Shown here one piece after another: positions 13,101 through 21,939 of a stretch of DNA of 64,000 nucleotides (positions are counted from its first letter, which is position 1; every line of letters starts with the position of its first letter). The notes under the pieces are model-generated. The model ran no database searches. It saw only the letters and a program-made list of their open reading frames with translations, and was not told the DNA's origin. Source of the DNA: Nemertoderma westbladi (Eukaryota > Xenacoelomorpha > Nemertodermatida > Nemertodermatidae); assembly GCA_032718475.1 (NCBI GenBank), contig JAUCBJ010000630.1:56937-120936 (forward strand), read 5' to 3'. The translations under genes and the position numbers were made by a program.

Positions 13101-16100
13101 CCAATGGTGAATCGATGGCATTCATTTGGTATTTATTATTGGTGTTATGGGTGAATGAGTTGTTTCATATTATTATAACTTTTTGTTGTGTTCCAACCCG
13201 GAGGTCACTAGTTCGATCCCTCCTGGACGTCATTTCCGACTTTGCTAAAACTGTGCCAAATAAAAAGTTATAATACATTTAGTACGGAGCCCCTAATGGG
13301 ACATCTCGCCATATAAGTCGGGAATGTTTTTTCTCAATGTATATTTTTTCAATATTTGATTGGACATGCTTATTTTTCTCAATATATCTGATTGGTAAAA
13401 TCTAAATAATTTTTTTCTCAATATTTATTTTCTCAATGTATTATTACGGATTGAACCTGTTTAATGTTGTTATGGAAACAACTTATTCATTCCCGATACC
13501 TGCCAACAATGACTCGTTTAAGTGCCAGTATAGGCTGAATTATTGGTTAACGTGCAATACGAACCACCGATGGCAACCCAAAGGCTCATCTCTCTTGGCT
13601 GTTACCTGTAAGGCAGAGAGGGCGCCGCACTAACCCCTAAGGTCGAGCAATCAATCCCTTTCTACATTGCATCAGCCAATAATGGAAGCCGAGGTTCCAG
13701 CTTAGTGTTTGGTGGCGCAGGTTCGAATCCTACTAAAGGCTGTATAAATTTCGCACTGTTGTGTCCCTAAACAAGACACTTTAGATATTAGTGGCTACGC
13801 CAACCCAGCGGTATAATGGGAACCTGGCTTTGCTGGCGTGATGATAGTAAAAGCGCTTTGAGTTTAGAAATGCGCTAATATAAATAACCAGTATTATTAT
13901 TATTATTATAGCGCCGGTTTGAGTAATCACTGTAAGACAAAAGAGTGACTTGCCTAGGATAGAGATGCAGACAGTGCGAAATTTATACAGCCTTCACTAC
14001 TATACTGTAATCGGCGGGCGGCATTGAAGCTGCACATTGAGAGTGTTATGCCGACTTAACAATATGTTTTGTGCCGCCTTTCAATTCCCAATCGGTATAT
14101 TGAGGCAATGCAGAGCAGAAAGCTATTATCGGCTTATCGATGTAATTCCACCGCCACAACAATGATAGTGCTGAATCGGATTGAGAAATAGGTTTATCTG
14201 TCTAATTTTATAGTTTTTGTTGCTTCTGAATTTTTTGTAATAATATCACCGCAGATTATATTACATTTAAATTTATTGTAATGCCATACGATCTAACCTG
14301 GTGCCAGCAACACTACAACAAAATCTAAATTAATTATGTAGGTATTATGGAGCGCATTAATTTTATTGGTTATTAAAACAATTGTTTTTTTTTCACTAAA
14401 TTTTTGTGACTAAAATATAATATATTCCTCTAAAATGTATAATTTATCAGTAAATCTATTTTTTCTTATCATCCCTTGCTAAGAAAATTGTGCCACTGTA
14501 AACTGCTCCTTTCCCTTATTTAGTGATGATTAATTGATTTTAGTGAAGATTAAATATATTTTAATGATATTTAATATTATTATAAAAATTACGATTTTCG
14601 AAAATTTCGATATATGACTGCCGTTCCTTCTGCGATGTTTTTCAGACAACGGTACTAAAGGACAAGCAAGATGATGACGATGATCTACTCCGGTTGAAAG
14701 ACGAGGAAATTCGAAGGCAGTTGAAGATTGATAAACGGATTAAAGTTAGTTAACTTAGTAAATAAGATTGATAAACGGATTAAACTTAGTTAACTTAGTA
14801 AATAAGATTGATAAACGGATTAAACTTAGTTAACTTAGTAAATAAGATTGATAAACGGATTAAAGTTAGTTAACTTAGTAAATAAGATTGATAAACGGAT
14901 TAAAGTTAGTTACTTAGAAAGTAAGATTGATAAACGGATTAAAGTTAGTTAACTTAGTAAATAAGATTGATAAACGGATTAAAGTTAGTTAACTTAGTAA
15001 ATAAGATTGATAAACGGATTAAAGTTAGTTAACTTAGTAAATAAGATTGATAAACGTATTAAAGTTAGTTAGTAAAAAAGATTGATAAACGGATTAAAGT
15101 TAGTTAACTTAGTAAATAAGATTGATAAACGGATTAAAGTTAGTTAACTTAGTAAATAAGATTGATAAACGGATTAAACTTAGTTAACTTAGTAAATAAG
15201 ATTGATAAACGGATTAAAGTTAGTTAACTTAGTAAATAAGATTGATAAACGTATTAAAGTTAGTTAACTTAGTAAATAAGATTGATAAACGTATTAAAGT
15301 TAGTTAACTTAGTAAATAAGATTGATAAACGGATTAAAGTTAGTTAACTTAGTAAATAAGATTGATAAACGTATTAAAGTTAGTTAACTTAGTAAATAAG
15401 ATTGATAAACGGATTAAAGTTAGTTAGTAAATAAGATTGATAAACGGATTAAAGTTAGTTAACTTAGTAAATAAGATTGATAAACGTATTAAAGTTAGTT
15501 AACTTAGTAAATAAGATTGATAAACGTATTAAAGTTAGTTAACTTAGTAAATAAGATTGATAAACGGATTAAAGTTAGTTAACTTAGTAAATAAGATTGA
15601 TAAACGTATTAAAGTTAGTTAACTTAGTAAATAAGATTGATAAACGGATTAAAGTTAGTTAGTAAATAAGATTGATAAACGGATTAAAGTTAGTTAACTT
15701 AGTAAATAAGATTGATAAACGTATTAAAGTTAGTTAGTAAAAAAGATTGATAAACGGATTAAAGTTAGTTAACTTAGTAAATAAGATTGATAAACGGATT
15801 AAAGTTAGTTAACTTAGTAAATAAGATTGATAAACGGATTAAACTTAGTTAACTTAGTAAATAAGATTGATAAACGGATTAAAGTTAGTTAACTTAGTAA
15901 ATAAGATTGATAAACGTATTAAAGTTAGTTAACTTAGTAAATAAGATTGATAAACGTATTAAAGTTAGTTAACTTAGTAAATAAGATTGATAAACGGATT
16001 AAAGTTAGTTATTAAATAAGATTGATAAACGGATTAAAGTTAGTTAACTTAGTAAATAAGATTGATAAACGGATTAAAGTTAGTTATTAAATAAGATTGA

Positions 16101-19100
16101 TAAACGGATTAAAGTTAGTTAACTTAGTAAATAAGATTGATAAACGGATTAAAGTTAGTTAGTAAATAAGATTGATAAACGGATTAAAGTTAGTTAGTAA
16201 ATAAGATTTATAAACGGATTAAAGTTAGTTAACTTAGTAAATAAGATTGATAAACGGATTAAAGTTAGTTAACTTAGTAAATAAGATTGATAAACGGATT
16301 AAAGTTAGTTAACTTAGTAAATAAGATTGATAAACGGATTAAAGTTAGTTAACTTAGTAAATAAGATTGATAAACGGATTAAAGTTAGTTAACTTAGTAA
16401 ATAAGATTGATAAACGGATTAAAGTTAGTTATTAAATAAGATTGATAAACGGATTAAAGTTAGTTAACTTAGTAAATAAGATTGATAAACGGATTAAAGT
16501 TAGTTAACTTAGTAAATAAGTCTGTAATAAAAACAAATTATTGATTTTTTTGCTGCCGATTGTTGCTGCATTCCGTTATTGTTAATGATATTTCGGATGT
16601 AGATTGGTGAGCTGTGCATTTATTGCGGGAATTTGCAGTTCGGCGCAAATTAACGTTACAATGCAATAATGGTAAGAAACCCTGGTAACAGGGTATTTTA
16701 CCAGAGGCAACCGTTCAAACAATCTATATTTGTTACTATTTGGTTCCGGTACGTAATTGAAATTAGGTTCAAACCCATTTCTCATTGGAAGCTTTCCATT
16801 AAAATTCTAAAAAAAAACCAGCACCACCATGCAGGTTCTACACACGGACTTGTTCTGCCAAAACCAAAAGTAGAAATTATCTTCTACGGCGAATTGAATC
16901 TTAAAAGTAAATAAATTTTTAAATGTTTTTCAGTGGTTGTACAATAAAGGTAAACTCACAATCAAAACGCTGTTGGATTTAGAAAGAGAGAAAGCCGGGC
17001 CCGATAATAAAGTGGTATTTCTAGACATCGGGACCCTGAAAGAAGGAGAGACCATGGTAAGTGTCCGGCTATGTTTATAGGAATTTTATTTCAATTTGAT
17101 GATGTTTTGATGATTTACTTTAATACTATAACGCCGAAATGGTAATTGGCTAAAATCACATAAATTTTTCAAGTGACGAACAACTAGCGGTTGTTCCGCC
17201 TCTTCTTTCAAACCTGGGAATAAATAAATAATTGACAAATTAATTGTAATCTACGATTTTTGCTTTTCCAATTTACCCTGTATCAAATAATGTGACAGCC
17301 TGTACCTCGTGGTTCTATGGTGTAATGGCTAGCACTCAGGACTCTGAATCCTGCAATCCGAGTTCGAATCTCGGTAGAACCTGTTGCTTTTTGCATGTGC
17401 CGGTAATAATTATTTTAAGTTGTTTGTTTTGCAATAATAAATTACATTCCCAACTATATTGTTAATTATTTCATTCGATAATTGTAAATATTATGTCTCT
17501 TTGAAAATATTGTGTCTCTTTGTTAGTTAGTCAAATAATAATAAAGTCAGTTTGATTGGGTCTGTTGCCGGTGTAAGGTGTGTTACATCAATCACCTATC
17601 TTACTTTCATTTTCCATTCCATCGAAATATTAAATCGCTACACCACGGGTACATAGCTATAAACGCAGCCCAAGGGCAAGGAAACGCAAAATTAAGTTTA
17701 ATATGTGGTAATTAATGTGTGAAATATCTTAGTTCAGAGCTTCTTAACGTAGGGTTATTGTTACGTGACACATTTAGTTAGGATTTGTGGTGATTGATTG
17801 ATGACTTATATGTTTATTGTCATCACATATCCTGTTGTGTGCGGTGGAATAATTCGCATTCTGACTCGCTCATTCTATCAAACTGGGTTAGACAAGGTTC
17901 CGTGGCCAGCCCGATTATGTTCTTTGTACTACTAGACAAGTTGATAAAAAAGTTACGATCTTCGAAAGTAGGGTACCATATATAGGAAAGGTTTACTTCG
18001 GGATTTTAGCTTACGCCGATGATATTTTTCTGCTCTGCCCCTCCATACTTGGTCTTCAATACATGGTATCTCTTTGTGACGAACGCCGATCCTGATAAAT
18101 CGAAATCTAAATGTATACGTTTCGACTCCATAATGGTCGGAGCCTCATATTCACATCGGTTTAAATGGGGTTAATCTTCCGTGGGTGAAACGGGCGCTGC
18201 ATCTTGGGAATGTAATGGATTATAAGAATTCAATGGAACCCGGTACTTCACGTAAACGGGGTAAAATAAATGCATTACGACAAGAATTTTAAGTATATAA
18301 GTAGGTAAGTATACAGGAGTTAGCATTCATTGTTTTAGATGTTAATATTGCCAAAAGTACAGGTTCTACCGAGATTCGAACTCGGATTGCAGGATTCAGA
18401 GTCCTGAGTGCTAGCCATTACACCATAGAACCACGAGTAACTCACCGTTATATTATCGGCTATAACAGTTCCCTATTGCTAGGAATTCGTGGCAGTTCCA
18501 AGTAGGGGCCTAGGCCTACTATATTAGTACCGGTACTGTACTGGAAGTAGCATTTGCGAACTTTCATATGGGAGACGCTTTCGATGCAATGCAAATTCAT
18601 CCTTCTCCAAGGGAAAATCAACGCAAATAACAGCTGATTACTCTCAAAAATAGAACTGTAACCTGTTCTATTGACTTTAGTTAAGTGTTTTGGGTAGAAT
18701 GACGTGCCACAATAACCTGCTCCTTTCCATAAATTTATAATTGATATTGAGACGATATATTAATTCGCCGAGATGGGATTCGCGTTAAGTCCCCCCCCCC
18801 CCCCCCCCCCCCCAACAAGTCTCCTAACTTGACAACATATTAGAGATTTAAAAATTTTACTGTGTTTTTTTTGTTGCAGAATTTGTCGGATTTATTCAAA
18901 CCGACAAGCAATAAAATGCTATTAGTCAGTAAAGGCGGCAGGTTAATGAAGATTCGTAAGGATATATTCTTAGATACAGCGAGTGAGAAAGCCTTGGACA
19001 CCGCGAAAATGTTGTGTCTCAAGAACTTGTGAGTCTTTACCTAAATTAATTAATGAAACTACCAAAACTGGATCACAAATATTTGTGTATTGGTGCTTTA

Positions 19101-19682
19101 TGAAAGGTAACGAACGTAACCCACCCCCCCCCCCCCCCCCTCCCCTAAATATTCTACAAAATATTAATGAGATTAGCATTAAATCCGACATCTGAATAGT
19201 TTGACTTCCATATTCAAGAACCATTTTCGTTGCCTCGTTTTTTTTACAAGAATTGAAAGAAAATATCAATAAAAAACGCGACAAAAAAGAGCTTCAAAAA
19301 TGTGGCAGTGAAATCATGTTTCCAAAAAATGCTGTCAAAAACACGAGAAAAACATACATTCTCCTTCGCGGTCATTTTCTAACAATGTTTTGACTCGTTG
19401 CCAAGGTACCCGAGCGAGCCAACGCTCTGCAGTCTGTACCACGAGTACTGCGCGTGGGACGCGTACAGACGGTCTGGTGTTGAGGACACAGTGGTCCACT
19501 GCAGGAGACCGACGAGACGGGCAGCGGTGGCCCATCGAGTCCCGAAGCCACGAGACGAGGTCTATAAGATAGACGACATGGAGGATGACCCCAAGGAGTG
19601 GCTCAAGGTCTACCAGCACCAACAGATGAAGATACGGGATAAGCGGATAGACGATATACTCAGGTCCAAGGCGGTGGTATAG
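139..19682 (+). CDS. CNBD2: CNBD2-like cyclic nucleotide-binding domain protein, 3' eleven exons (gene-level entry)
   Basis: Eleven exons with consistent phases can be joined: 139-323, 579-745, 1689-1851, 3540-3688, 4256-4331, 5934-6129, 12629-12744, 14646-14744, 16934-17056, 18880-19028 and 19406-19682. The product carries a cyclic-nucleotide-binding fold. A helical lead (RGHRAFDKFSYPVQAAMC) is followed by beta strands (LRKGHRGENFYFIFSGTV) and a phosphate-binding cassette (GDSFG joined to ELALLRDITRTANI). The cassette glutamate and arginine are both kept, so ligand binding is plausible. The C-terminal half is charged and ends with a conserved-looking block (YPSEPTLCSLYHEY). Domain order resembles CNBD2, a cAMP-binding protein linked to sperm function in mammals; that orthology is an inference. 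The 5' exons lie outside the window. Three introns begin with arrays made from the exon end plus donor, so total gene size is inflated by repeats. Confidence 0.72.
324..578 (+). other. CNBD2-like intron, no other feature
   Basis: The intron has a GTAAGT donor and a pyrimidine-rich acceptor (TTTATTTCCACATTTAG). No repeats or coding potential were seen. Confidence 0.6.
579..745 (+). CDS. CNBD2: CNBD2-like exon: helical lead into the cNMP-binding domain
   Basis: The acceptor is ACATTTAG and the donor is TG|GTAAGT. The exon encodes DVRVPPWAKSIMSQEP and then a stretch ending CRSFTYDW. The RGHRAFDKFSYPVQAAMCR part matches the alpha-helical lead seen before the beta roll in cyclic-nucleotide-binding domains. 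The exon ends two bases into a tryptophan codon, which the first base of the next exon completes. Confidence 0.7.
1150..1184. repeat. Poly-C homopolymer (35 bases)
   Basis: An uninterrupted C run lies inside intron 2. Similar long C or G tracts occur at 3707-3724, 18791-18813, 19124-19140, 26983-26996 and 27023-27042. Lengths in an assembly are unreliable for such tracts. Confidence 0.9.
1440..1688 (+). repeat. About 23-bp tandem repeat carrying acceptor-like sites upstream of exon 3
   Basis: Roughly eleven degenerate units of the form CTATTTTACTTTATAGGATC repeat up to the exon boundary. Each unit is a pyrimidine-rich stretch, a TATAG or TATAT, and GATCC. The real exon begins with GATCCATGC after CTTTATAG, so the unit reproduces the 3' splice site plus the first exon bases. 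Several upstream units also end in AG (near 1490, 1533 and 1667) and are potential alternative acceptors. Confidence 0.75.
1689..1851 (+). CDS. CNBD2: CNBD2-like exon: beta roll of the cNMP-binding domain
   Basis: The exon begins with G, completing the split TGG codon, then encodes IHAKRLILRKGHRGENFY and the FIFSGTVFV strand. It ends with VLGKGDSFG just before GTAGGT at 1852. The next exon starts ELALLR, which reconstitutes the canonical FGE-x-ALL phosphate-binding cassette in phase 0. That supports use of the first donor at 1852. The last 42 bases of this exon, together with the donor, form the unit of the following minisatellite. Confidence 0.75.
1852..3425 (+). repeat. Donor-site minisatellite 1 (48-bp unit, about 34 copies)
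   Basis: The unit is GTAGGT followed by a copy of the last 42 bases of exon 3, ending CCTTTGGG. Most units are 48 bp (16 codons), with 40, 41, 42 and 46 bp variants. Every unit therefore carries a 5' splice site in its native exonic context. The array starts at the functional donor and ends with a last donor copy at 3420 (GTAGGTGATG). Long open frames on both strands here are by-products of a stop-free repeat and are not genes. Confidence 0.92.
3540..3688 (+). CDS. CNBD2: CNBD2-like exon: phosphate-binding cassette and C-helix region
   Basis: The acceptor is TTTCCCTATAG at 3529-3539. The exon encodes ELALLRDITRTANISCR and then ESCELLCVEKHVFATICP. The glutamate and the arginine of the TRTANI segment correspond to the two ligand-contacting residues of the cAMP-binding cassette. 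The donor is ATTAA|GTTAGT at 3689, phase 2. Confidence 0.75.
3689..4255 (+). other. CNBD2-like intron 4
   Basis: AT-rich intron starting with GTTAGT, with an 18-base G run at 3707-3724. No coding or tRNA-like sequence was seen. Confidence 0.55.
4256..4331 (+). CDS. CNBD2: CNBD2-like short exon
   Basis: The acceptor is TTCTCCCTAG. The exon completes a lysine codon (AA plus A) and encodes QLPLFSNDWTDEDLETICF and then DAQLQE. The donor is GAA|GTTAGT at 4332, phase 0. It is short, but both boundaries and both phases agree with the neighbouring exons. Confidence 0.65.
4460..4760 (+). mobile_element. tRNA-derived SINE, family 1
   Basis: The head has an A-box-like GGTGTAGTGGTTGCA and a B-box GTGGGTTCGATCCTCAC. 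The body ends in GGCCGAAGAAAATTTACTTTACTTTTACTTT. Reverse-strand copies of the same body occur at about 21170-21410 and, truncated, at 51255-51330. Exact ends are not defined. Confidence 0.75.
5301..5389. repeat. Near-perfect palindrome with 41-bp arms
   Basis: Arms starting ATTGTTTACGTGGTA and containing TGACGGCGTTAAGTAATGTCC face each other around a five-base loop (ACTAA), with only one or two mismatches. The arm motif ACGGCGTTAGTA..AATGT also recurs in degenerate form near 5195-5215. It is likely one end or the whole of a foldback MITE. Confidence 0.8.
5650..5800. repeat. Foldback element with imperfect arms
   Basis: The left arm (ACTTGTATGCAAAGTGC, TTTACAGTG, GATCC, GTGGCTTTA) pairs with the right arm (TAAAGCAAAGCCAC, GGATC, CACTGTAAAGTGC, ACAAGTATGTA). 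The layout suggests a small foldback MITE. Confidence 0.65.
5934..6129 (+). CDS. CNBD2: CNBD2-like exon preceding the 6-kb array
   Basis: The acceptor is ATATTTTAG. The exon encodes SNVNKIVVIDSSTEDSMC, a hydrophobic strand (KFIIIKILVLPVNAMI) and the acidic LEADLLEQSRDLEALLF, ending DMGQ plus the first base of a glycine codon. The donor is ACAAG|GTGAGA at 6130, phase 1, completed by GT of the next exon. The last 28 bases recur throughout the downstream array. Confidence 0.7.
6130..12156 (+). repeat. Donor-site minisatellite 2 (37-bp unit, about 160 copies)
   Basis: The unit is GTGAGAGTA plus a copy of the final 28 bases of the preceding exon (GAGGCG..GGGACAAG), so each unit carries an AAG|GTGAGA donor. 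Variants (GGCCTTATT, GATAAGG, GGTACAAGG, GTGGGTGCG) form higher-order blocks. Identical variant patterns recur at spacings of 222, 370, 703 and 962 bp, all multiples of 37. Because 37 is not a multiple of three and the shifted frame reaches a TGA within two units, only the first donor keeps the reading frame. The last unit lacks its donor (TATGGATCATGG). Confidence 0.95.
12157..12628 (+). other. Remainder of CNBD2-like intron 6
   Basis: Ordinary AT-rich intron sequence follows the array and ends in the acceptor TTATTATAATTTAG. No other feature was seen. Confidence 0.55.
12629..12744 (+). CDS. CNBD2: CNBD2-like exon
   Basis: The first two bases complete the glycine codon of the previous exon. 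It then encodes the basic stretch IKKKSNKGSVEPVTKTRLL and KSMNLEYANLPYAQGKEDM. The donor is ATG|GTAAGA at 12745, phase 0. Confidence 0.65.
13180..13290 (+). mobile_element. tRNA-derived SINE fragment, family 2
   Basis: It has a B-box-like CACTAGTTCGATCCC followed by CCTGGACGTCATTTCCGAC and TTTGCTAAAACTGTGCC, ending in AAAAAGTTATAATA. The same module is found on the other strand at 20725-20860 and 50775-50900. Confidence 0.6.
13680..13910 (+). mobile_element. tRNA-derived SINE, family 3
   Basis: It has a B-box-like GCAGGTTCGAATCCTACT and a middle domain with AACAAGACACTTTAG. The 3' end AAGCGCTTTGAG...GCGCTAATATAAATAACC resembles CR1/L2-type LINE tails and is followed by a TTA microsatellite. 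Confidence 0.65.
14646..14744 (+). CDS. CNBD2: CNBD2-like exon preceding array 3
   Basis: 33 codons in phase 0: TTVLKDKQDDDDDLLRLKD followed by EEIRRQLKIDKRIK. It is highly charged and probably helical. The donor is AAA|GTTAGT at 14745. The last 20 bases (AGATTGATAAACGGATTAAA) recur through the downstream array. Confidence 0.65.
14745..16520 (+). repeat. Donor-site minisatellite 3 (40-bp unit, about 45 copies)
   Basis: The unit is GTTAGTTAACTTAGTAAATA plus the last 20 bases of the preceding exon, so every unit carries an AAA|GTTAGT donor. Shorter units lacking AACTTAGT occur. Reading through the first donor gives GTT AGT TAA, an immediate stop, so downstream donors would be non-productive. 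Confidence 0.93.
16521..16933 (+). other. Remainder of CNBD2-like intron 8
   Basis: Unremarkable AT-rich sequence ending in AAATGTTTTTCAG. No gene-like feature was seen. Confidence 0.5.
16934..17056 (+). CDS. CNBD2: CNBD2-like exon
   Basis: 41 codons in phase 0: WLYNKGKLTIKTLLDLERE, then KAGPDNKVVFLDIGTLKEGETM. The donor is ATG|GTAAGT at 17057. The KVVFLDIGTLKEGE segment looks like a second beta-roll strand pair with a glycine-rich turn, possibly part of another cNMP-like fold; this reading is tentative. Confidence 0.65.
17311..17382 (+). tRNA. tRNA-Gln (CTG)
   Basis: A 72-nt cloverleaf. Acceptor strands GGTTCTA and TAGAACC pair, the anticodon loop is ACTCTGAA with anticodon CTG, the A box is TGTAATGGCTAGC and the T arm is CGAGTTCGAATCTCG. 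The discriminator is T and a TTTTT terminator follows shortly at 17387-17391. It lies in the sense orientation inside intron 9 and is identical to the copies at 18361-18432 and 51113-51184. Confidence 0.93.
17790..18200 (+). pseudogene. LINE reverse-transcriptase fragment
   Basis: Pieces of a non-LTR reverse transcriptase can be read across at least one frame change: NWVRQGSVASPIMFFVL and then ILAYADDIF with the YADD catalytic box. It is short and broken, and I do not assign a clade. Confidence 0.65.
18361..18432 (-). tRNA. tRNA-Gln (CTG), reverse strand
   Basis: The reverse complement is identical over 72 nt to the gene at 17311. A TTTT terminator follows on the minus strand (AAAA near 18353-18356 on the plus strand). 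The two genes converge across about 1 kb containing the LINE fragment. Confidence 0.92.
18880..19028 (+). CDS. CNBD2: CNBD2-like exon
   Basis: It encodes NLSDLFKPTSNKMLLVSKG, then GRLMKIRKDIFLDTASEKA and LDTAKMLCLKNL. The donor is AACTT|GTGAGT at 19029, phase 2, completed by the first base of the last exon. Confidence 0.7.
19029..19405 (+). other. CNBD2-like intron 10
   Basis: Short intron with a C tract at 19124-19140 and acceptor TCGTTGCCAAG. No other feature was seen. Confidence 0.55.
19406..19682 (+). CDS. CNBD2: CNBD2-like last exon with stop codon
   Basis: The first base completes a leucine codon. It then encodes YPSEPTLCSLYHEYCAWD, a basic proline-arginine segment, and the C-terminus WLKVYQHQQMKIRDKRIDD, ending SKAVV and TAG at 19680-19682. 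The exon is much more GC-rich than its surroundings, as expected for coding sequence. The final 70 bases recur at 50595-50662 as the edge of a segmental duplication. No clear AATAAA was found close downstream. Confidence 0.75.
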
Positions 19683-19691
19683 GCTACATAA

Positions 19692-20610
19692 TAGAGTTGA
19701 AACAGAGACCTGTTTTTCTTAATCCCGGTGAACCAGAGCCCTACCCGGAGAATTATTTTGAAAAATACCGGAGACCAGAGCCAGAGATCAGAGACTTTGC
19801 TTATTTTTGTACTTACAATTTGATTACTCCCCTATAGCACATAGCACTGTAAGAAAATAAGCGCACGTACAGTTTGGGGGAATTAATTAATATTAATTTG
19901 GTTATTTGTTTATTAATTCGTTCTTATTTTGTTTTATTGTTAATATTATGTTACATAAATTTGTTTTGCGCCATAGGTACCGGTACTTTGTTAATTAAAG
20001 GCACTTTTTTTTACAATTGTTCAAATCATATTTCAATATATTATAAACTTAGTCATTTACGAATACTTAGTGCACAGGTATAGTACTCTACTCGCCCCAT
20101 TTACAAGCCTCGTTACGCTCGTTCTCTCCATTTGGTCGTCATATTATCTATCCTATAACAAATTGAATGGAGAACAGCCCTTTCTTTCACTTTTAAACAT
20201 TATGAGTGCCCAAATTAAGCGCCCTTATCCTTAAATAAGAACCATGTTTAGGTGCTAATTTAACTTAAAATTAAACGCACCTTAAATTAATTAAATAGAA
20301 GATTATCGGTACATTTATTAGAAATAGTGTAAAAGTGAATATAATTGTGTTGAAGTGGTGTATGAAAAATAGTTAAAAATTAAAGAAATAATTAATTGTA
20401 AAAAATTTGTGAAAAATTATCTTCATTTCACATTTTGTGTTGTACAGGATCTATTTTTAAAAATATATTTCTAATTTGTCAAATCACTGATCTCTGGGTA
20501 AAATGTCTGTTTTCAATACCCGGGAACCAGAGAGACCTATCCGGAGACCAAAAAATAGCCCGGAGAATCCAGAGAACAGAGATCAGTGACAAGTCTCTGT
20601 TTCAACTCTA
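19692..20610. mobile_element. hAT-like non-autonomous DNA transposon (919 bp)
   Basis: Perfect 18-bp terminal inverted repeats (TAGAGTTGAAACAGAGAC and its complement) bound the segment. The corresponding site in copy B (about 50662-50680) is empty and reads GGCTACATAATC. The left flank CTACATAA and right flank CTACA-GTACA-TAA are consistent with an 8-bp target duplication carrying a 5-bp slippage. Subterminal copies of CCGGAGACCAGAG occur inside. No transposase was seen. Confidence 0.8.
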
Positions 20611-20724
20611 CTACAGTACATAATCTTAGATGTCTACTGCATATCTGACTTAAACTGTGGTGTAGAACATTTTCCATAGTAGCATATTTTAATTTATTAC
20701 TGTATATAATTTAAACATGACATA

Positions 20725-20870
20725 ATATATTATTATAACTTTTGATGGGCACAGCTTTGCAAAGTCGGCAATGACGTCCAGGTGGGATCGAACTGGTGAC
20801 CTAGTATTGCTAGTGTAGCCTATTGTATTGTGTGAGTACCGGGCAGGTGGGGGTGGGGTAGCAAAAGTGC
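20725..20870 (-). mobile_element. tRNA-derived SINE, family 2 (reverse strand)
   Basis: The reverse complement carries TCACCAGTTCGATCCCACC and GGACGTCATTGCCGACTTTGC, matching the element at 13180-13290. Confidence 0.65.
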
Positions 20871-21069
20871 TCATGCTGTGAGCTATATACACTTAGTAGA
20901 CCAGATTACAGGCTTAGCTGCGTGATTGTAATTACATAAAAGTTATGATGAAAAAATAGCGCTCCATCGCGTAAAATATGATATCTATTATTATAAAGAA
21001 AAAGTTGCTTCGGGATAAATAATACAACACTGGAGGCCACCAGAAATTGTGAAGATGGCAAAAAGCAAC

Positions 21070-21112
21070 AGGTTCTACCGAGATTCGAACACCATAGACC
21101 ACACCATGGAAC
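21070..21112 (-). pseudogene. tRNA-Gln pseudogene with internal deletion
   Basis: Only the 3' T-arm/acceptor part and a 5' acceptor-like piece remain. The anticodon arm is lost. The intact counterpart in copy B is at 51113-51184. Confidence 0.8.
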
Positions 21113-21169
21113 CCGCAATCGCTATTACTTTATTCAAAAATTGATATATTTATCTGTCATACTGCTATT

Positions 21170-21410
21170 ATAGTAAAGTAAAGTTTTATTCGGCCGGTGT
21201 GCCAGGTATTATTACGCACAAAGTCTGATAACTTATTTCCAGTGTGGTCCACCCGGAACTATACTCCCATGGGAAACTGGTTTACTCATTTAGCTACCGT
21301 TTAAGGATGAAAAGCGCCCCAGTAGTCCAGGACCCACGACCTCCCGGATACATGTGAATTGAAGGCAACGGATTTAACAACTACACAAGATGTGACTTAG
21401 TAGGCCCATG
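21170..21410 (-). mobile_element. tRNA-derived SINE, family 1 (reverse strand)
   Basis: The reverse complement of the 4460-4760 element, with the shared body CGCACAAAGTCTGATAACTT and a B-box-like GTCCTGGACTACTGG end. It is truncated in copy B at 51255-51330. Confidence 0.7.
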
Positions 21411-21939
21411 TGAAGAATACAAGACTTTCTGCTGTTATATTTCACTTTGCAGTTACCCCCATGTGAAGAATACTAGGTTTTCACCAAAAACACAGGTTAC
21501 AGAAGGGCTGAATCTAACCAAAACAATAAACGAATTAGTATATGTACAGGTTATAAGACAGAAATAAGCGCTATAAAACACTTAATAAAGATAAATTAAA
21601 AAAAATGACAAATCTTTATATAAAATTCCAATAAAAAGTCGACCGAAAAGTGAAATCCTGGTATTCTTCACATGGGCGACTTAGTGAGTACCTAATGAGT
21701 GATATTCCTTTTTTAAATATAAGTATGATACATTAGCTTCCATTGGCCGTAGCATAGGAGTTTAAGCACTTTAACGGTAAAGGGTGGATTAAATTCGGTT
21801 AGACTTTCCAGTCCATCTGTATATTGACAGCCCACTAGCGGTAGACTGGAGAACTAACGATTAGCGTCCCCACAAAGACTCGTCCTAGGGATGGTCTATT
21901 ACGTATATCTACCAAGTTGCAGCTTGAACGGATAATAAG

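Larger units (their letters stand above)
12745..14645 (+). other. CNBD2-like intron 7
   Basis: The intron contains two SINE-like elements (about 13180-13290 and 13680-13910) and an AT-rich remainder. A CTGCTCCTTTCCC motif lies near 14502-14514. It ends in GATGTTTTTCAG. Confidence 0.55.
17057..18879 (+). other. CNBD2-like intron 9
   Basis: The intron contains tRNA-Gln genes on both strands, a LINE reverse-transcriptase fragment, a dispersed AACCTGCTCCTTTCC motif (18714-18728) and a 23-base C run (18791-18813). It ends TTTTTTTTGTTGCAG. Confidence 0.55.

Noticed and set aside
13436..13633. 65-codon plus frame in intron 7
   Set aside because: No homology, lies next to SINE sequence, and is of a length expected by chance.
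19335..19622. Minus-strand 95-codon frame over the last CNBD2-like exon
   Set aside because: Shadow of the GC-rich exon; the plus frame continues the spliced protein in phase and ends in a stop.
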